Of a stretch of DNA of 64,000 bases, positions 1 through 8,008 are shown one piece after another. The position numbers and the translations under genes were made by a program. Positions within the stretch are counted from its first letter, which is position 1; every line of letters begins with the position of its first letter. A model generated the notes under the pieces. It was not told the DNA's origin. It saw nothing but the letters and a program-made list of their open reading frames with translations, and made no database searches. This stretch comes from Sporosarcina sp. P32b (GTDB lineage: Bacteria > Bacillota > Bacilli > Bacillales_A > Planococcaceae), in NCBI RefSeq assembly GCF_002743335.1, contig NZ_PDZB01000009.1, positions 41,653 through 105,652 of the forward strand, written 5' to 3'.

Positions 1-2
1 AA

Positions 3-2744
3 ATTTTTGATGCACAGGCTATTAGTCCGCAAAGTCACTATACAATTCAGCCCCTATACGGTCTTGGTAGCTTGCAAGGCTCTTTTGGTGACGCAGTGAT
101 CCACTGTCACCTCTACCCACATTTTGTTGCAGGGATGTGGGGGATGAACCGGGTCTTTAATACCCTTCAAGATGGCAGTCAGTGTTATCCGAACGGGGTT
201 CCAATAAAGTCACTGAAGCCTCTTCCGGACAGACCTGCACCGCCAAAACCAACTAAGATGAAGCCTGGATTCCCGAATTTCATTCCAGGAAAAGTCGGTA
301 TGAAAGCACCACGTCCTCCAATGGGGATTGTTGGAGGTAGGGGACTAACAGAACTGGAGAGAAACGCAGCCATTACAAATCCGCGACCGGGTGCTGTTTT
401 CACCGATCCATGTCCTGAGGGGGCCCCTGTGAAGGAGTTCAATATCTCTTTGATTGAGATCCCTCTTATTTATAACCGTGAAGGTTGGCATGATCTAACT
501 GGCCGCATTTTCGTACTGGATGAAGATCTGGAGGATATTTGCTTGGGGAAGAAAGCGCCCGAACCGCTCGTCATCCATGAATCCAGTCATACTCGCTATC
601 AAATTAATTTCACAAATCGGCTGCCGCATATTCTGGATGGTGATGCCTTCCAGCTTGTTACGCGAACTTATGAGGCGGGTATGCATATCCATTTTGTAAA
701 GTTTGATGTGCTCGTAAATGATGGGGCGAATGTCGGCTGGAACTATGATTCTTCCGTTTTGTCAGGTGAGACCATTCAATACTCTTACTATGCAGATACA
801 GAGCTTAAAGCATGGTTCTTCCATGATCATTTATTCCCTGGTGCCCATCAGCAGCATGGCGTCTTTGGAACGGGCGTTGTTCATCCGCGATTTACTAAAT
901 ATCTTGATTCGACGACTGGAGAAGAAGTAGATCAAGGAACGGAAGTCACTTGTGTCAATCCGCTAATACCTGATTACAGGGACTTTGTGATCTTTGCACA
1001 GGATTTCACACATTTAGTCAATAAAGACGGTAAACCATTAGCACCTCCGCCATTCCCAGGTTCACCGGATGATCCAGGATTATTTGGAGTGAACTATAAA
1101 AATGAACCACTGCAATTCCGGTTAGGCAAAGACTGTGATCCTGCTTATAGTTTCAGTTCTTATGTAAAAGGCGATCCAATTACTCCGATTTTTAAAGCGT
1201 ATGAGGGAGATTCCATCCGGATTCGGCTGCTGCAAGGGGCACAGGAAGAATCTCACAGCTTTAATGTACATGGTCTTCGTTGGCTACATGAACGAGGCGA
1301 TCTGAATTCCAGATTGGAAAACCAACAGCATATCGGCATATCTGAATCATTTACGATGGAGATGAATGTGCCGCGATCGGGTGATTATTTATGGACTTTC
1401 GAAACAGAAGAGGATTTATGGAATGGGTTATGGGGTCTAATCCGCGCATTCGATGAAAAAGTGCCTGAATTGATCAAATTGCCAGATCGGCCTGAACCAA
1501 AAGAGCGTTCAACACCTTTGCCGGAATGTACAGGGATCAGACCGCCGTCAGCTGCTGATCCAACTGTGGAGATAGTGAAGGGGCCACTGAGGAAGTACGA
1601 TGTTGTAGCCTTTCAAACCTCGATCCAATATAACTCGTTCGGTGATCATGATCCGGATGCCATCATCTTTGCATTGCGTGAGGATATGGAAGCGATACAG
1701 AATGGCGAAATAGAACCAGTACCACTCATCTTACGTGGCAATGTGGGCGATACAGTAGATGTTACGTTAACTAGCTATCTGAAACCAGAGCTGTTTCCAT
1801 TCAAAGACGGAATCTATCCATATCCAATAGTGAAGGAGCAAGCATTTTATCCACCGTCTTTACGTATTTCCCTGCATGCACAATTACTTGATTATGACGT
1901 GAAGACGTCTGCAGGAGAGACAGTTGGATTCAATGGGGATCAAACAGTTGGACCTGGAGAATCTAGGACGTATCGCTGGTATGTCGATTCGGCTGTCGGT
2001 GTGTGTGGCATGTGGGATATGGCAGATATCCGCAATCACCGTTCGCAAGGCGCGTTCGGAGCATTCATTGCTGAGCCTAGGGGGACGGAATATTTGGATC
2101 CGTATACACTACAGCCCGCGTCGACCGGAGCAAGTGTTATTTTGCGGAATCCATACTTACCAGATACTAGGGAGTTCGTAATTGTGATGCATGACGGTGT
2201 AAGGTTGCTTGATAAAAATAACCAGGTCATTTTTGATCCTGTGGATGGTATATTGCTCGCTCCGCCTGGAATAGACGAAGATTTGCTTGATACGTATGAT
2301 CAAGGATCGCGTGGCTTTAACTATCGAAGTGAGCGTCTAATCAATCGTTATCTAGAGCATGCAAAAATTCATGATTTATTTAGCTCAGATGTTTTTGGCG
2401 ATCCTTCAACTCCTATATTTGAAAGCTATGTGGGGGATCCAGTCACTATTCGGCTAGTTACACCTGCCGAAAGACGTAGATCTCATACATTCCACTTACA
2501 CGGCCATCGTTGGAAATCTGATTCGAAAAATATTCATTCTCGAACAGAATCAAATGTCGGATTTAACGTAGCGGGTGCTAAGAGAAATCTGCAATTGCTT
2601 GGCGGTGCGGGAGCTTATAACGGATTCTCGGGCGATTTCATGTATCGGTCAGGAAACATTCGCTGGGATATCGAGCAAGGGATGTGGGGGATTATGCGGG
2701 TGTTCGAAGAGCTTAAAAAACATCTCCCTAAACTAGATCAATAG
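3..2744 (+). CDS. mnxG: MnxG-type multicopper manganese oxidase (5' partial)
   Basis: The reading frame is open to the left edge, so the N-terminus lies outside the window; 913 residues are visible. MnxG is the large multi-domain multicopper oxidase that oxidises Mn(II) to Mn(III/IV) oxide on the exosporium of marine Bacillus spores; it is about 1200 residues in full. Copper-ligand clusters are visible: HCHLYPHF with H34-C35-H36 (window numbering), FFHDHLFPGAHQQHG near residues 273-285, SHSFNVHG near 417, and a C-terminal SHTFHLHGHRW near 829. Several cupredoxin-like repeats carry the pattern 'VFGTG/AFGAF ... LDPYT'. It would be the last gene of an mnx operon (mnxA-F would lie to the left). 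The large size and these motifs argue against a laccase or CotA. Mn is the likely but unproven substrate. Confidence 0.88.
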   Translation: MFDAQAISPQSHYTIQPLYGLGSLQGSFGDAVIHCHLYPHFVAGMWGMNRVFNTLQDGSQCYPNGVPIKSLKPLPDRPAPPKPTKMKPGFPNFIPGKVGMKAPRPPMGIVGGRGLTELERNAAITNPRPGAVFTDPCPEGAPVKEFNISLIEIPLIYNREGWHDLTGRIFVLDEDLEDICLGKKAPEPLVIHESSHTRYQINFTNRLPHILDGDAFQLVTRTYEAGMHIHFVKFDVLVNDGANVGWNYDSSVLSGETIQYSYYADTELKAWFFHDHLFPGAHQQHGVFGTGVVHPRFTKYLDSTTGEEVDQGTEVTCVNPLIPDYRDFVIFAQDFTHLVNKDGKPLAPPPFPGSPDDPGLFGVNYKNEPLQFRLGKDCDPAYSFSSYVKGDPITPIFKAYEGDSIRIRLLQGAQEESHSFNVHGLRWLHERGDLNSRLENQQHIGISESFTMEMNVPRSGDYLWTFETEEDLWNGLWGLIRAFDEKVPELIKLPDRPEPKERSTPLPECTGIRPPSAADPTVEIVKGPLRKYDVVAFQTSIQYNSFGDHDPDAIIFALREDMEAIQNGEIEPVPLILRGNVGDTVDVTLTSYLKPELFPFKDGIYPYPIVKEQAFYPPSLRISLHAQLLDYDVKTSAGETVGFNGDQTVGPGESRTYRWYVDSAVGVCGMWDMADIRNHRSQGAFGAFIAEPRGTEYLDPYTLQPASTGASVILRNPYLPDTREFVIVMHDGVRLLDKNNQVIFDPVDGILLAPPGIDEDLLDTYDQGSRGFNYRSERLINRYLEHAKIHDLFSSDVFGDPSTPIFESYVGDPVTIRLVTPAERRRSHTFHLHGHRWKSDSKNIHSRTESNVGFNVAGAKRNLQLLGGAGAYNGFSGDFMYRSGNIRWDIEQGMWGIMRVFEELKKHLPKLDQ

Positions 2745-2770
2745 TTTGTTAAGAACGGGGGGGTGTGAAA

Positions 2771-3478
2771 ATGGGGAACAAGAGAATAAGGAAGAAACAA
2801 AAGAAAAAACAAAAGAAAAAACCAGACTTTTTCATACCCGTAAAATGCTGTCCAGAAAGGGCGGATAGTCCTGAACTGCCATCTCCAGAAAGCTGTCTTC
2901 CTCCTGAAAAGCGTGAGGAAGTAGACAGAAAAATTGCAGAAGCCAATAGATTATTACTGGATCTGGCACTTGATGATAATCGATCCATTCAAGAGACGTA
3001 TCAACGGGCGTTTGACGGCTTGATTGGTCTGGAAGTAGAGATAGTAAATCCTTTAGATGAAACGATTTCGGGAGTAGTGATGATGGCGGCATTTGATTTC
3101 ATTCTGTTAAGTCGAGACGATTATAAAATCATCGTGCCATATGAACAGATTGAATCGGTCAAAGCTTCCGGCTGCTATGCTGAACTAGTACCGGTGGCCA
3201 ATTTACTGAATATCGGTCCACGCTTACGTAGGAAGCTGACATTTCAGTTTGGAAAAGTTGTCGGCTCATCTCCAGAGCTTATTCAGCTATTTTTCAAAAT
3301 CCCGCTAGCAGTTTATCTATTGTTGTTCGAAGATCAAACTATAAAAGTTCGAGTGGGACGGTCACTAATTGAAGGGGTGCTAGTGGATGTGAATAAAGAG
3401 TCCATTGTACTGGAGATGAATAAAGAAAAAAGCATCATCGCCATTGGAAATATTGCCCACATCATGGTAGGTAAATAA
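2771..3478 (+). CDS. Lys-rich putative spore-surface protein with duplicated small beta-barrel domain
   Basis: The protein has 235 residues. I chose ATG 2771 because a G-rich ribosome site (2757-2764) sits at good spacing; the GTG at 2765 overlaps that site. The N-terminus is a lysine/arginine run (about 18 residues, mostly K). A linker with a CCP motif and a Pro/Glu/Ser segment follows. Two similar beta-rich modules come next, near residues 75-125 and 170-233, with the pattern 'G..V.I.. ..G.....  .ivlp...I  I...'. That pattern resembles the DUF2642/LSM-like fold of Bacillales spore-coat proteins; this is a by-eye match. It starts 26 nt after mnxG, so co-transcription is likely. A role in the exosporium or in Mn-oxide deposition is inference from position only. 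Confidence 0.55.
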   Translation: MGNKRIRKKQKKKQKKKPDFFIPVKCCPERADSPELPSPESCLPPEKREEVDRKIAEANRLLLDLALDDNRSIQETYQRAFDGLIGLEVEIVNPLDETISGVVMMAAFDFILLSRDDYKIIVPYEQIESVKASGCYAELVPVANLLNIGPRLRRKLTFQFGKVVGSSPELIQLFFKIPLAVYLLLFEDQTIKVRVGRSLIEGVLVDVNKESIVLEMNKEKSIIAIGNIAHIMVGK

Positions 3479-3483
3479 GAAAT

Positions 3484-3512
3484 CAGTCCCTATAGCTGGG
3501 GACTGGTTTTTT
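3484..3512. terminator. Hairpin terminator between convergent genes
   Basis: A stem CAGTCCC (3484-3490) pairs with GGGACTG (3499-3505) and is followed by a T run on the + strand. It ends the mnxG downstream unit and lies 10 nt before the stop of the convergent Cys-rich gene. Confidence 0.75.
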
Positions 3513-3521
3513 ATTACTATA

Positions 3522-3947
3522 CTACCTGCATGGGTTTTTGGAATGGCAATATCCTAGGGTTTTGATTTGTGAAATCTTGTCGATTGGTAAAATCAAAGTA
3601 TTACCGATTGGATGATCTACTTTCTTTCCTTTTTCATCAGTAGTACAACCACAGTCTGCGGGCAATTCGCCTGGTTTCCCATTCACGAATATCTCGACAA
3701 AGTTAGAGCCGACAAAAATTATAGTACCCTTTACAATTTCCTCTTCCATCTGTAACTCCACCTCACAACAAACCATTTGGCGCAAACGGAAGTTAAGACC
3801 GTCTTGTAAACCACCTAAACGGACCATGAAGCATGGATTACATAAGTCTTTTCTACAACGGCTACAGTATTTGGCATCGCATTTTATTTTGAGGCACTTC
3901 TGACAGTAATGGTGATCTCCACATTTACAATTCTTTTCTTTTTTCAA
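3522..3947 (-). CDS. Cys-rich small protein with shared spore-surface domain
   Basis: The protein has 141 residues. TTG 3947 is chosen because it lies 8 nt after a GGGAGG site; the upstream GTG at 3956 overlaps the site itself. The N-terminal 40 residues hold nine cysteines and a HH pair in CxC and CxxC spacing, like a double zinc finger or metal-binding knuckle. Residues about 55-135 carry the same beta-rich pattern as the convergent neighbour: 'E-V-E ... G-T-I ... G-N-F-V-E ... LPIDKI-S-Q-I-K ... GYC'. Fifteen cysteines in all suggest a cross-linked or metal-loaded surface protein. The function is unknown; a spore-coat or exosporium role beside mnxG is inference. Confidence 0.55.
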   Translation of the reverse strand: MKKEKNCKCGDHHYCQKCLKIKCDAKYCSRCRKDLCNPCFMVRLGGLQDGLNFRLRQMVCCEVELQMEEEIVKGTIIFVGSNFVEIFVNGKPGELPADCGCTTDEKGKKVDHPIGNTLILPIDKISQIKTLGYCHSKNPCR

Positions 3948-4177
3948 AGCATTCACCTCCCACCGCTCTATGTAGTATATGAATATCTACTGCTCGAGAG
4001 ATGATGGAACAACCTAAGAAAGTTGTAATGTCTAGAGATTCATTTTTTTATAACGGATAGTGGGTGAAATTCATTCCTCCACAAACGTTCTTTTCCATAA
4101 TAATTATATAGCTAAGTATTCAAAATGAGAGGCGAGATCGTCTAATGCTTTTCTGATCAAAGGATGCTGGAGAAATG
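3948..4177. other. Intergenic region upstream of the Cys-rich gene
   Basis: About 230 bases without a supportable gene. It should carry the promoter of the leftward Cys-rich gene. AT-rich tracts are present around 4045-4115, but I could not fix a convincing sigma-K or sigma-A promoter by eye. Confidence 0.4.
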
Positions 4178-4216
4178 AAAAACCACTCTTTGAATCATCT
4201 AGATTCAAAGAGTGGT
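4178..4216 (-). terminator. ptsHI terminator
   Basis: A perfect 15-bp stem (4182-4196 with 4202-4216) is followed, on the minus strand, by a run of five T. It sits 14 nt after the ptsI stop. Confidence 0.9.
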
Positions 4217-4229
4217 CCATTACGTAGTA

Positions 4230-5945
4230 TTAGCTATCTAGACTTTTAATGAAGTGCAACACTTCATCCGCGGTAGATAGGGAAAGAATATGATCTATCT
4301 GATTTTCTAAGGTAACCTTAGATAGTTTCTGGATTTGTGAACGTGTACGAAGTATGGAAGATGCACTCATGGAAAACTCATCTAATCCCATCCCGAGCAG
4401 TATAGGAATTGCCGTTTCATCACGTGCCATTTCTCCACACATTCCCACCATCTTGCCTTCTTTGTGAGCCGCATCAATAATCATTTTGATAAAGCGTAAA
4501 ATAGATGGATTATACGGCTGGTAGAGGTAAGAAACGTGCTCATTCATCCGATCAGCAGCCATCGTATACTGAATTAAATCATTTGAACCAATGGAGAAGA
4601 AATCTACTTCCTTGGCAAATACATCAGCCAATATAGCTACAGCTGGTGTTTCAACCATAATTCCGAGTTGAATCGTCTCACTTACTTCGATTCTTTCACT
4701 AATAAGTTGTTGCTTTACGTCTAAAAATAGTTCTTTTGCTTGCCTGAATTCATTAATCGTTGCGATCATCGGAAACATGATCCGCAAGTTTCCATATATA
4801 CTGGCACGCAATAAAGCACGTAACTGTGTTCTAAACATCTCTTCATGATCAAGACATAGACGGATTGCTCGTAATCCTAAGAATGGATTGGCTTCATGTG
4901 GAAGTTGTAAATACGGTAATTCTTTGTCTCCACCAATGTCCAGAGTACGAACAATGGTAGCGCTTCCGTTCATTTGCTCTAGCACGCTTTTATATGCTTC
5001 AAACTGCTCATCTTCAGTAGGGAATTGTTCTTTTCCCATGTAAAGAAACTCCGTCCGGAATAATCCAATCGCTTCTCCGCCATTTTTCAAGACATTTTCC
5101 ACATCGTCGGGTGTCCCAATATTTCCAGCTAATTCAACGCGATGACCATCAAGTGTAATAGCAGGCTCGTTCGCAAGTAATTGCCATTCTGCTTTTTGTT
5201 TGGCAAATGCCTGCTGCTTTTCTTGATAAACGGCTAATGTTTCTGCGTCAGGGTTTACAATAACCTTCCCAGCTTCACCGTCTACAATAATAATTTCACC
5301 GTTTTGAATCATAGCCATTGCGGTTTTACTTCCGACAACGGCTGGAATCTCCAATGTTCTCGCTAAAATAGCAGAGTGCGAAGTAGGACCCCCAATATCT
5401 GTTACGAAACCTTTAATTAGTTCAGGATTCAGTTGAACAGTGTGGGAAGGCGTTAAGTCTTCTGCAATGATGACGACCTCTTGCGTAATGTCTTCGGGCG
5501 TTTGAATGCTGACGCCGAGTAAATGGGAAAGGATTCGTTTTGTTACATCCCGAATATCAGCAGCACGCTCTCGCATATATGGGTCGTCCATCGCTTCGAA
5601 AATGGAAACGTATAAGTTTGCCGCTTCTTGTACTGCATATTCGGCGTTTACGTGTTGCGTCTGAATTGTATCTGTAATAGCCGCGCGTAATTCTGGATCG
5701 TCGAGAACAAGTACATGTGCACTGAAAATAGCTGCCTCCTGATCACTGAACTTTTCTTGTGTCTGTTTCTGAATCGTCGTCAATTCTGATCGGGATAGAG
5801 AAAGAGCGTTTTGTAGACGATCTATCTCTGTTGACACGTCTGAAATGGATTCCTTCAGTACAGTCAACTCCGCATTTTCTAGACGAAAGGCTTTGGCGAT
5901 AGAAATACCATTGGAGGCTGCGATGCCCTGAAGGATTTTGTTCAT
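4230..5945 (-). CDS. ptsI: PTS enzyme I (phosphoenolpyruvate-protein phosphotransferase)
   Basis: The protein has 571 residues, the family's usual length. Enzyme I takes phosphate from phosphoenolpyruvate in the cytosol and passes it to HPr, feeding all PTS permeases. Visible marks are the N-terminal HPr-binding domain, the phospho-histidine motif [12 protein letters not shown] near residue 190, the PEP-binding domain motifs [10 protein letters not shown] and [11 protein letters not shown], and the C-terminal [10 protein letters not shown] with the active Cys. The ATG overlaps the ptsH stop (TAATG), so translation is coupled. No unusual changes are seen. Confidence 0.97.
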   Translation of the reverse strand: MNKILQGIAASNGISIAKAFRLENAELTVLKESISDVSTEIDRLQNALSLSRSELTTIQKQTQEKFSDQEAAIFSAHVLVLDDPELRAAITDTIQTQHVNAEYAVQEAANLYVSIFEAMDDPYMRERAADIRDVTKRILSHLLGVSIQTPEDITQEVVIIAEDLTPSHTVQLNPELIKGFVTDIGGPTSHSAILARTLEIPAVVGSKTAMAMIQNGEIIIVDGEAGKVIVNPDAETLAVYQEKQQAFAKQKAEWQLLANEPAITLDGHRVELAGNIGTPDDVENVLKNGGEAIGLFRTEFLYMGKEQFPTEDEQFEAYKSVLEQMNGSATIVRTLDIGGDKELPYLQLPHEANPFLGLRAIRLCLDHEEMFRTQLRALLRASIYGNLRIMFPMIATINEFRQAKELFLDVKQQLISERIEVSETIQLGIMVETPAVAILADVFAKEVDFFSIGSNDLIQYTMAADRMNEHVSYLYQPYNPSILRFIKMIIDAAHKEGKMVGMCGEMARDETAIPILLGMGLDEFSMSASSILRTRSQIQKLSKVTLENQIDHILSLSTADEVLHFIKSLDS

Positions 5946-6211
5946 TAGTCTTCTGCGCCTTCAGATCGTAATAATTCCTCCAGCTTGTTCATCGCGTCTA
6001 TTTCATCTTCACCATCCGCAATCAATGTAATTGTAGATCCTCCAGCGACGCCAAGTGACATCACACCAAGAATAGATTTTAGATTTACCTTCTTTTCTTT
6101 ATACTCAAGTGAAAGTTCTGATTTAAAAGGGGTTGCAGCAGCGACCAATTGGGCGGCTGGACGAGCGTGAAGCCCTTCACCATTGCTGAATACGAACTGT
6201 TTCTTTATCAT
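5945..6211 (-). CDS. ptsH: HPr phosphocarrier protein
   Basis: The protein has 88 residues. HPr relays phosphate from enzyme I to the EIIA domains. In Gram-positives it is also phosphorylated by HPr kinase and becomes the CcpA corepressor. The active-site histidine lies in [13 protein letters not shown] (about H15), and the regulatory serine lies in [13 protein letters not shown] (about S46). Both are intact, so this is a full regulatory HPr and not a Crh-type protein. An AGGAGG site precedes the ATG. It is the first gene of the ptsHI unit and is divergent from fruRKA, with the phased repeat array in its 5' region. Confidence 0.97.
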   Translation of the reverse strand: MIKKQFVFSNGEGLHARPAAQLVAAATPFKSELSLEYKEKKVNLKSILGVMSLGVAGGSTITLIADGEDEIDAMNKLEELLRSEGAED

Positions 6212-6224
6212 TACGAAAACCTCC

Positions 6225-6270
6225 TATGAATTGTTTTGAATGTTTTTGACTGCTTATGAATGATTATGAT
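6225..6270. repeat. 10-bp phased direct repeats TWTGAA between ptsH and fruR
   Basis: Five hexamers, TATGAA 6225, TTTGAA 6235, TTTGAC 6245, TATGAA 6255 and TATGAT 6265, start exactly 10 bases apart, and a weaker TTTATT follows at 6275. They lie on one DNA face in the 111-bp gap between the two divergent units. DeoR-family repressors commonly bind direct repeats, so this is a candidate FruR operator array acting on both promoters. That role is inferred. Confidence 0.55.
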
Positions 6271-6328
6271 GGATTTTATTGAAAAATTCAAGTAATATGG
6301 TGTTATTGATAGAGAAGGTGGGTTGCAC

Positions 6329-7081
6329 ATGCTAACAAATGAACGATATGAATTAATTTTGAATAAATTGGCTACTCATAAAACGGTGAAGATTACAGAA
6401 TTAATAGAGGCAACCGACGCATCGGAATCTACCATTCGAAGAGATTTAACTGAACTCGAAACGCTCAATAAACTTCAACGAATTCATGGTGGAGCCACAT
6501 TACCAGATCGAGATATGCAGGAATTAAGCATTTCAGCCAAGTCTGAAAAATATTTTTCAGAAAAAGTAAAAGTTGCTTCATTGGCAGCAAGTATAGTCAA
6601 AGAGGGTGATTTCATCTATCTTGATGCGGGTACCACTACGTTTCAAATGATCCCTTTTCTAAAAGACCGTAATATAACGGTTGTAACAAATGGACTGACA
6701 CATGTGGAATCATTAACTGAGCATGGCATTTCCTCTTATTTAATTGGAGGCTATGTCAAAGCCACAACAGGTGCGCTTGTAGGACAACAGGCTAGGAACT
6801 CATTGAAACAATATCATTTCAATAAATGTTTTTTAGGTACGAATGGAGTTGACCCCGTTCATGGGTATACGACACCTGATCCTGATGAGGCAACTGTAAA
6901 AAGTTTAGCAGCAGAGCAATCAAGAACTACTTATATAGTGGCGGATCATTCTAAAGTGAAAAAAAGCAGTTTTATAAAGTTTTTATCTATAGAAGAGGCC
7001 GTCTTGATTATTGACGAAATGCCAGAAGATATTCTAAATGAACTGGAAGAGAAAACGTTAGTAAAGGTGGTGCAAAAATGA
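6329..7081 (+). CDS. fruR: DeoR-family repressor of the fructose operon
   Basis: The protein has 250 residues. ATG 6329 is chosen over TTG 6323 because the AGAAGGTGGG site is then at normal spacing. The N-terminal DeoR winged helix shows ERYELILNKL and DASESTIRRDLTELE. The C-terminal sugar-phosphate sensing domain shows LDAGTTTFQM and VTNGL near residues 95-115, and the GTNGVD loop near 172. Members sense fructose 1-phosphate or a related effector and repress the fru operon. The ATG of fruK overlaps its TGA, so the three genes are one operon. Autoregulation through the upstream phased repeats is likely. Confidence 0.9.
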   Translation: MLTNERYELILNKLATHKTVKITELIEATDASESTIRRDLTELETLNKLQRIHGGATLPDRDMQELSISAKSEKYFSEKVKVASLAASIVKEGDFIYLDAGTTTFQMIPFLKDRNITVVTNGLTHVESLTEHGISSYLIGGYVKATTGALVGQQARNSLKQYHFNKCFLGTNGVDPVHGYTTPDPDEATVKSLAAEQSRTTYIVADHSKVKKSSFIKFLSIEEAVLIIDEMPEDILNELEEKTLVKVVQK

Positions 7082-7992
7082 TTTTCACATGTACATTCAT
7101 GCCAACAGTTGACTATACCGCATATTTATCGAACTTTGAGCGCGGAGAACTGAATCGTACAAATGAAGTGTATTATTATCCAGGTGGAAAAGGTATTAAC
7201 GTATCAAGGGTTGTTCACAGACTTGGTGCAGATACGGTCGCATGCGGGTTCATTGGTGGTTTCACAGGAGACTTTATTGAGGACTTTTTACAAAAAGAAG
7301 ATATAAAAACCGATTTTATTCGCACAGCAGATATTACGCGAATTAATGTGAAAATTAAATCAACTGAAGAAACGGAATTAAATGGGCCTGGACCAAGTTT
7401 AAATGAAAACAATGTTCAAGGGCTCCTTGAGCGAATCGGTCGACTAACAGAAGATGACTGGTTAGTGATTGCTGGGAGAATTCCAGATTCTTTACCTTCG
7501 TCATTCTTATCTGAACTCGCTAGACTTTGTGAAAAAAATAAAGTGAGGCTTGTAGTGGATACATCAGGGCCTGCATTGAAACAGATCATGGAAGTAACTA
7601 AGCCATTCTTGATCAAGCCGAATGAACAGGAACTTGGAGAATTGGTTGGTAAGACCATTCATAGTAAACAAGAGGCAGTTGGTTATGCCAAAAGATTAGT
7701 AAGTGAAGGTATTCAACATGTAGTGATATCGATGGGGAAGGAAGGGGCGCTCTATGTATCAGCTGAAGAAACATTGGCAGCCACTGCGCCAAAGGGCAAG
7801 CTCGTCAATTCAGTAGGTGCTGGAGATTCGCTAGTATCAGGTTTTATCGCATCCTACTCTACAGATGGACATGCAGAAAATGCTTTCAAATATGGAGTCG
7901 CAAGCGGAAGTGCCACCGCATTCCAGTCCGATTTATGTAAAAAAGAAGATGTGGAGTCATTATTGAGCCAAGTGATCATTACGAAACTATAG
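7078..7992 (+). CDS. fruK: 1-phosphofructokinase (PfkB family)
   Basis: The protein has 304 residues, the family's length. It phosphorylates fructose 1-phosphate, made by FruA, to fructose 1,6-bisphosphate with ATP. Visible are the N-terminal YYYPGGKGINVSRV sugar-binding motif and the C-terminal NSVGAGDSLVSGF anion hole with the catalytic Asp near residue 249. FMPTVDYTAYL at the start is typical of FruK/LacC. Its ATG overlaps the fruR stop by four bases, and fruA follows after 16 nt. Tagatose-6-phosphate kinase is the alternative, but the fruA neighbour makes FruK much more likely. Confidence 0.93.
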   Translation: MIFTCTFMPTVDYTAYLSNFERGELNRTNEVYYYPGGKGINVSRVVHRLGADTVACGFIGGFTGDFIEDFLQKEDIKTDFIRTADITRINVKIKSTEETELNGPGPSLNENNVQGLLERIGRLTEDDWLVIAGRIPDSLPSSFLSELARLCEKNKVRLVVDTSGPALKQIMEVTKPFLIKPNEQELGELVGKTIHSKQEAVGYAKRLVSEGIQHVVISMGKEGALYVSAEETLAATAPKGKLVNSVGAGDSLVSGFIASYSTDGHAENAFKYGVASGSATAFQSDLCKKEDVESLLSQVIITKL

Positions 7993-8008
7993 GAAGAGGT
8001 GCTATTCT

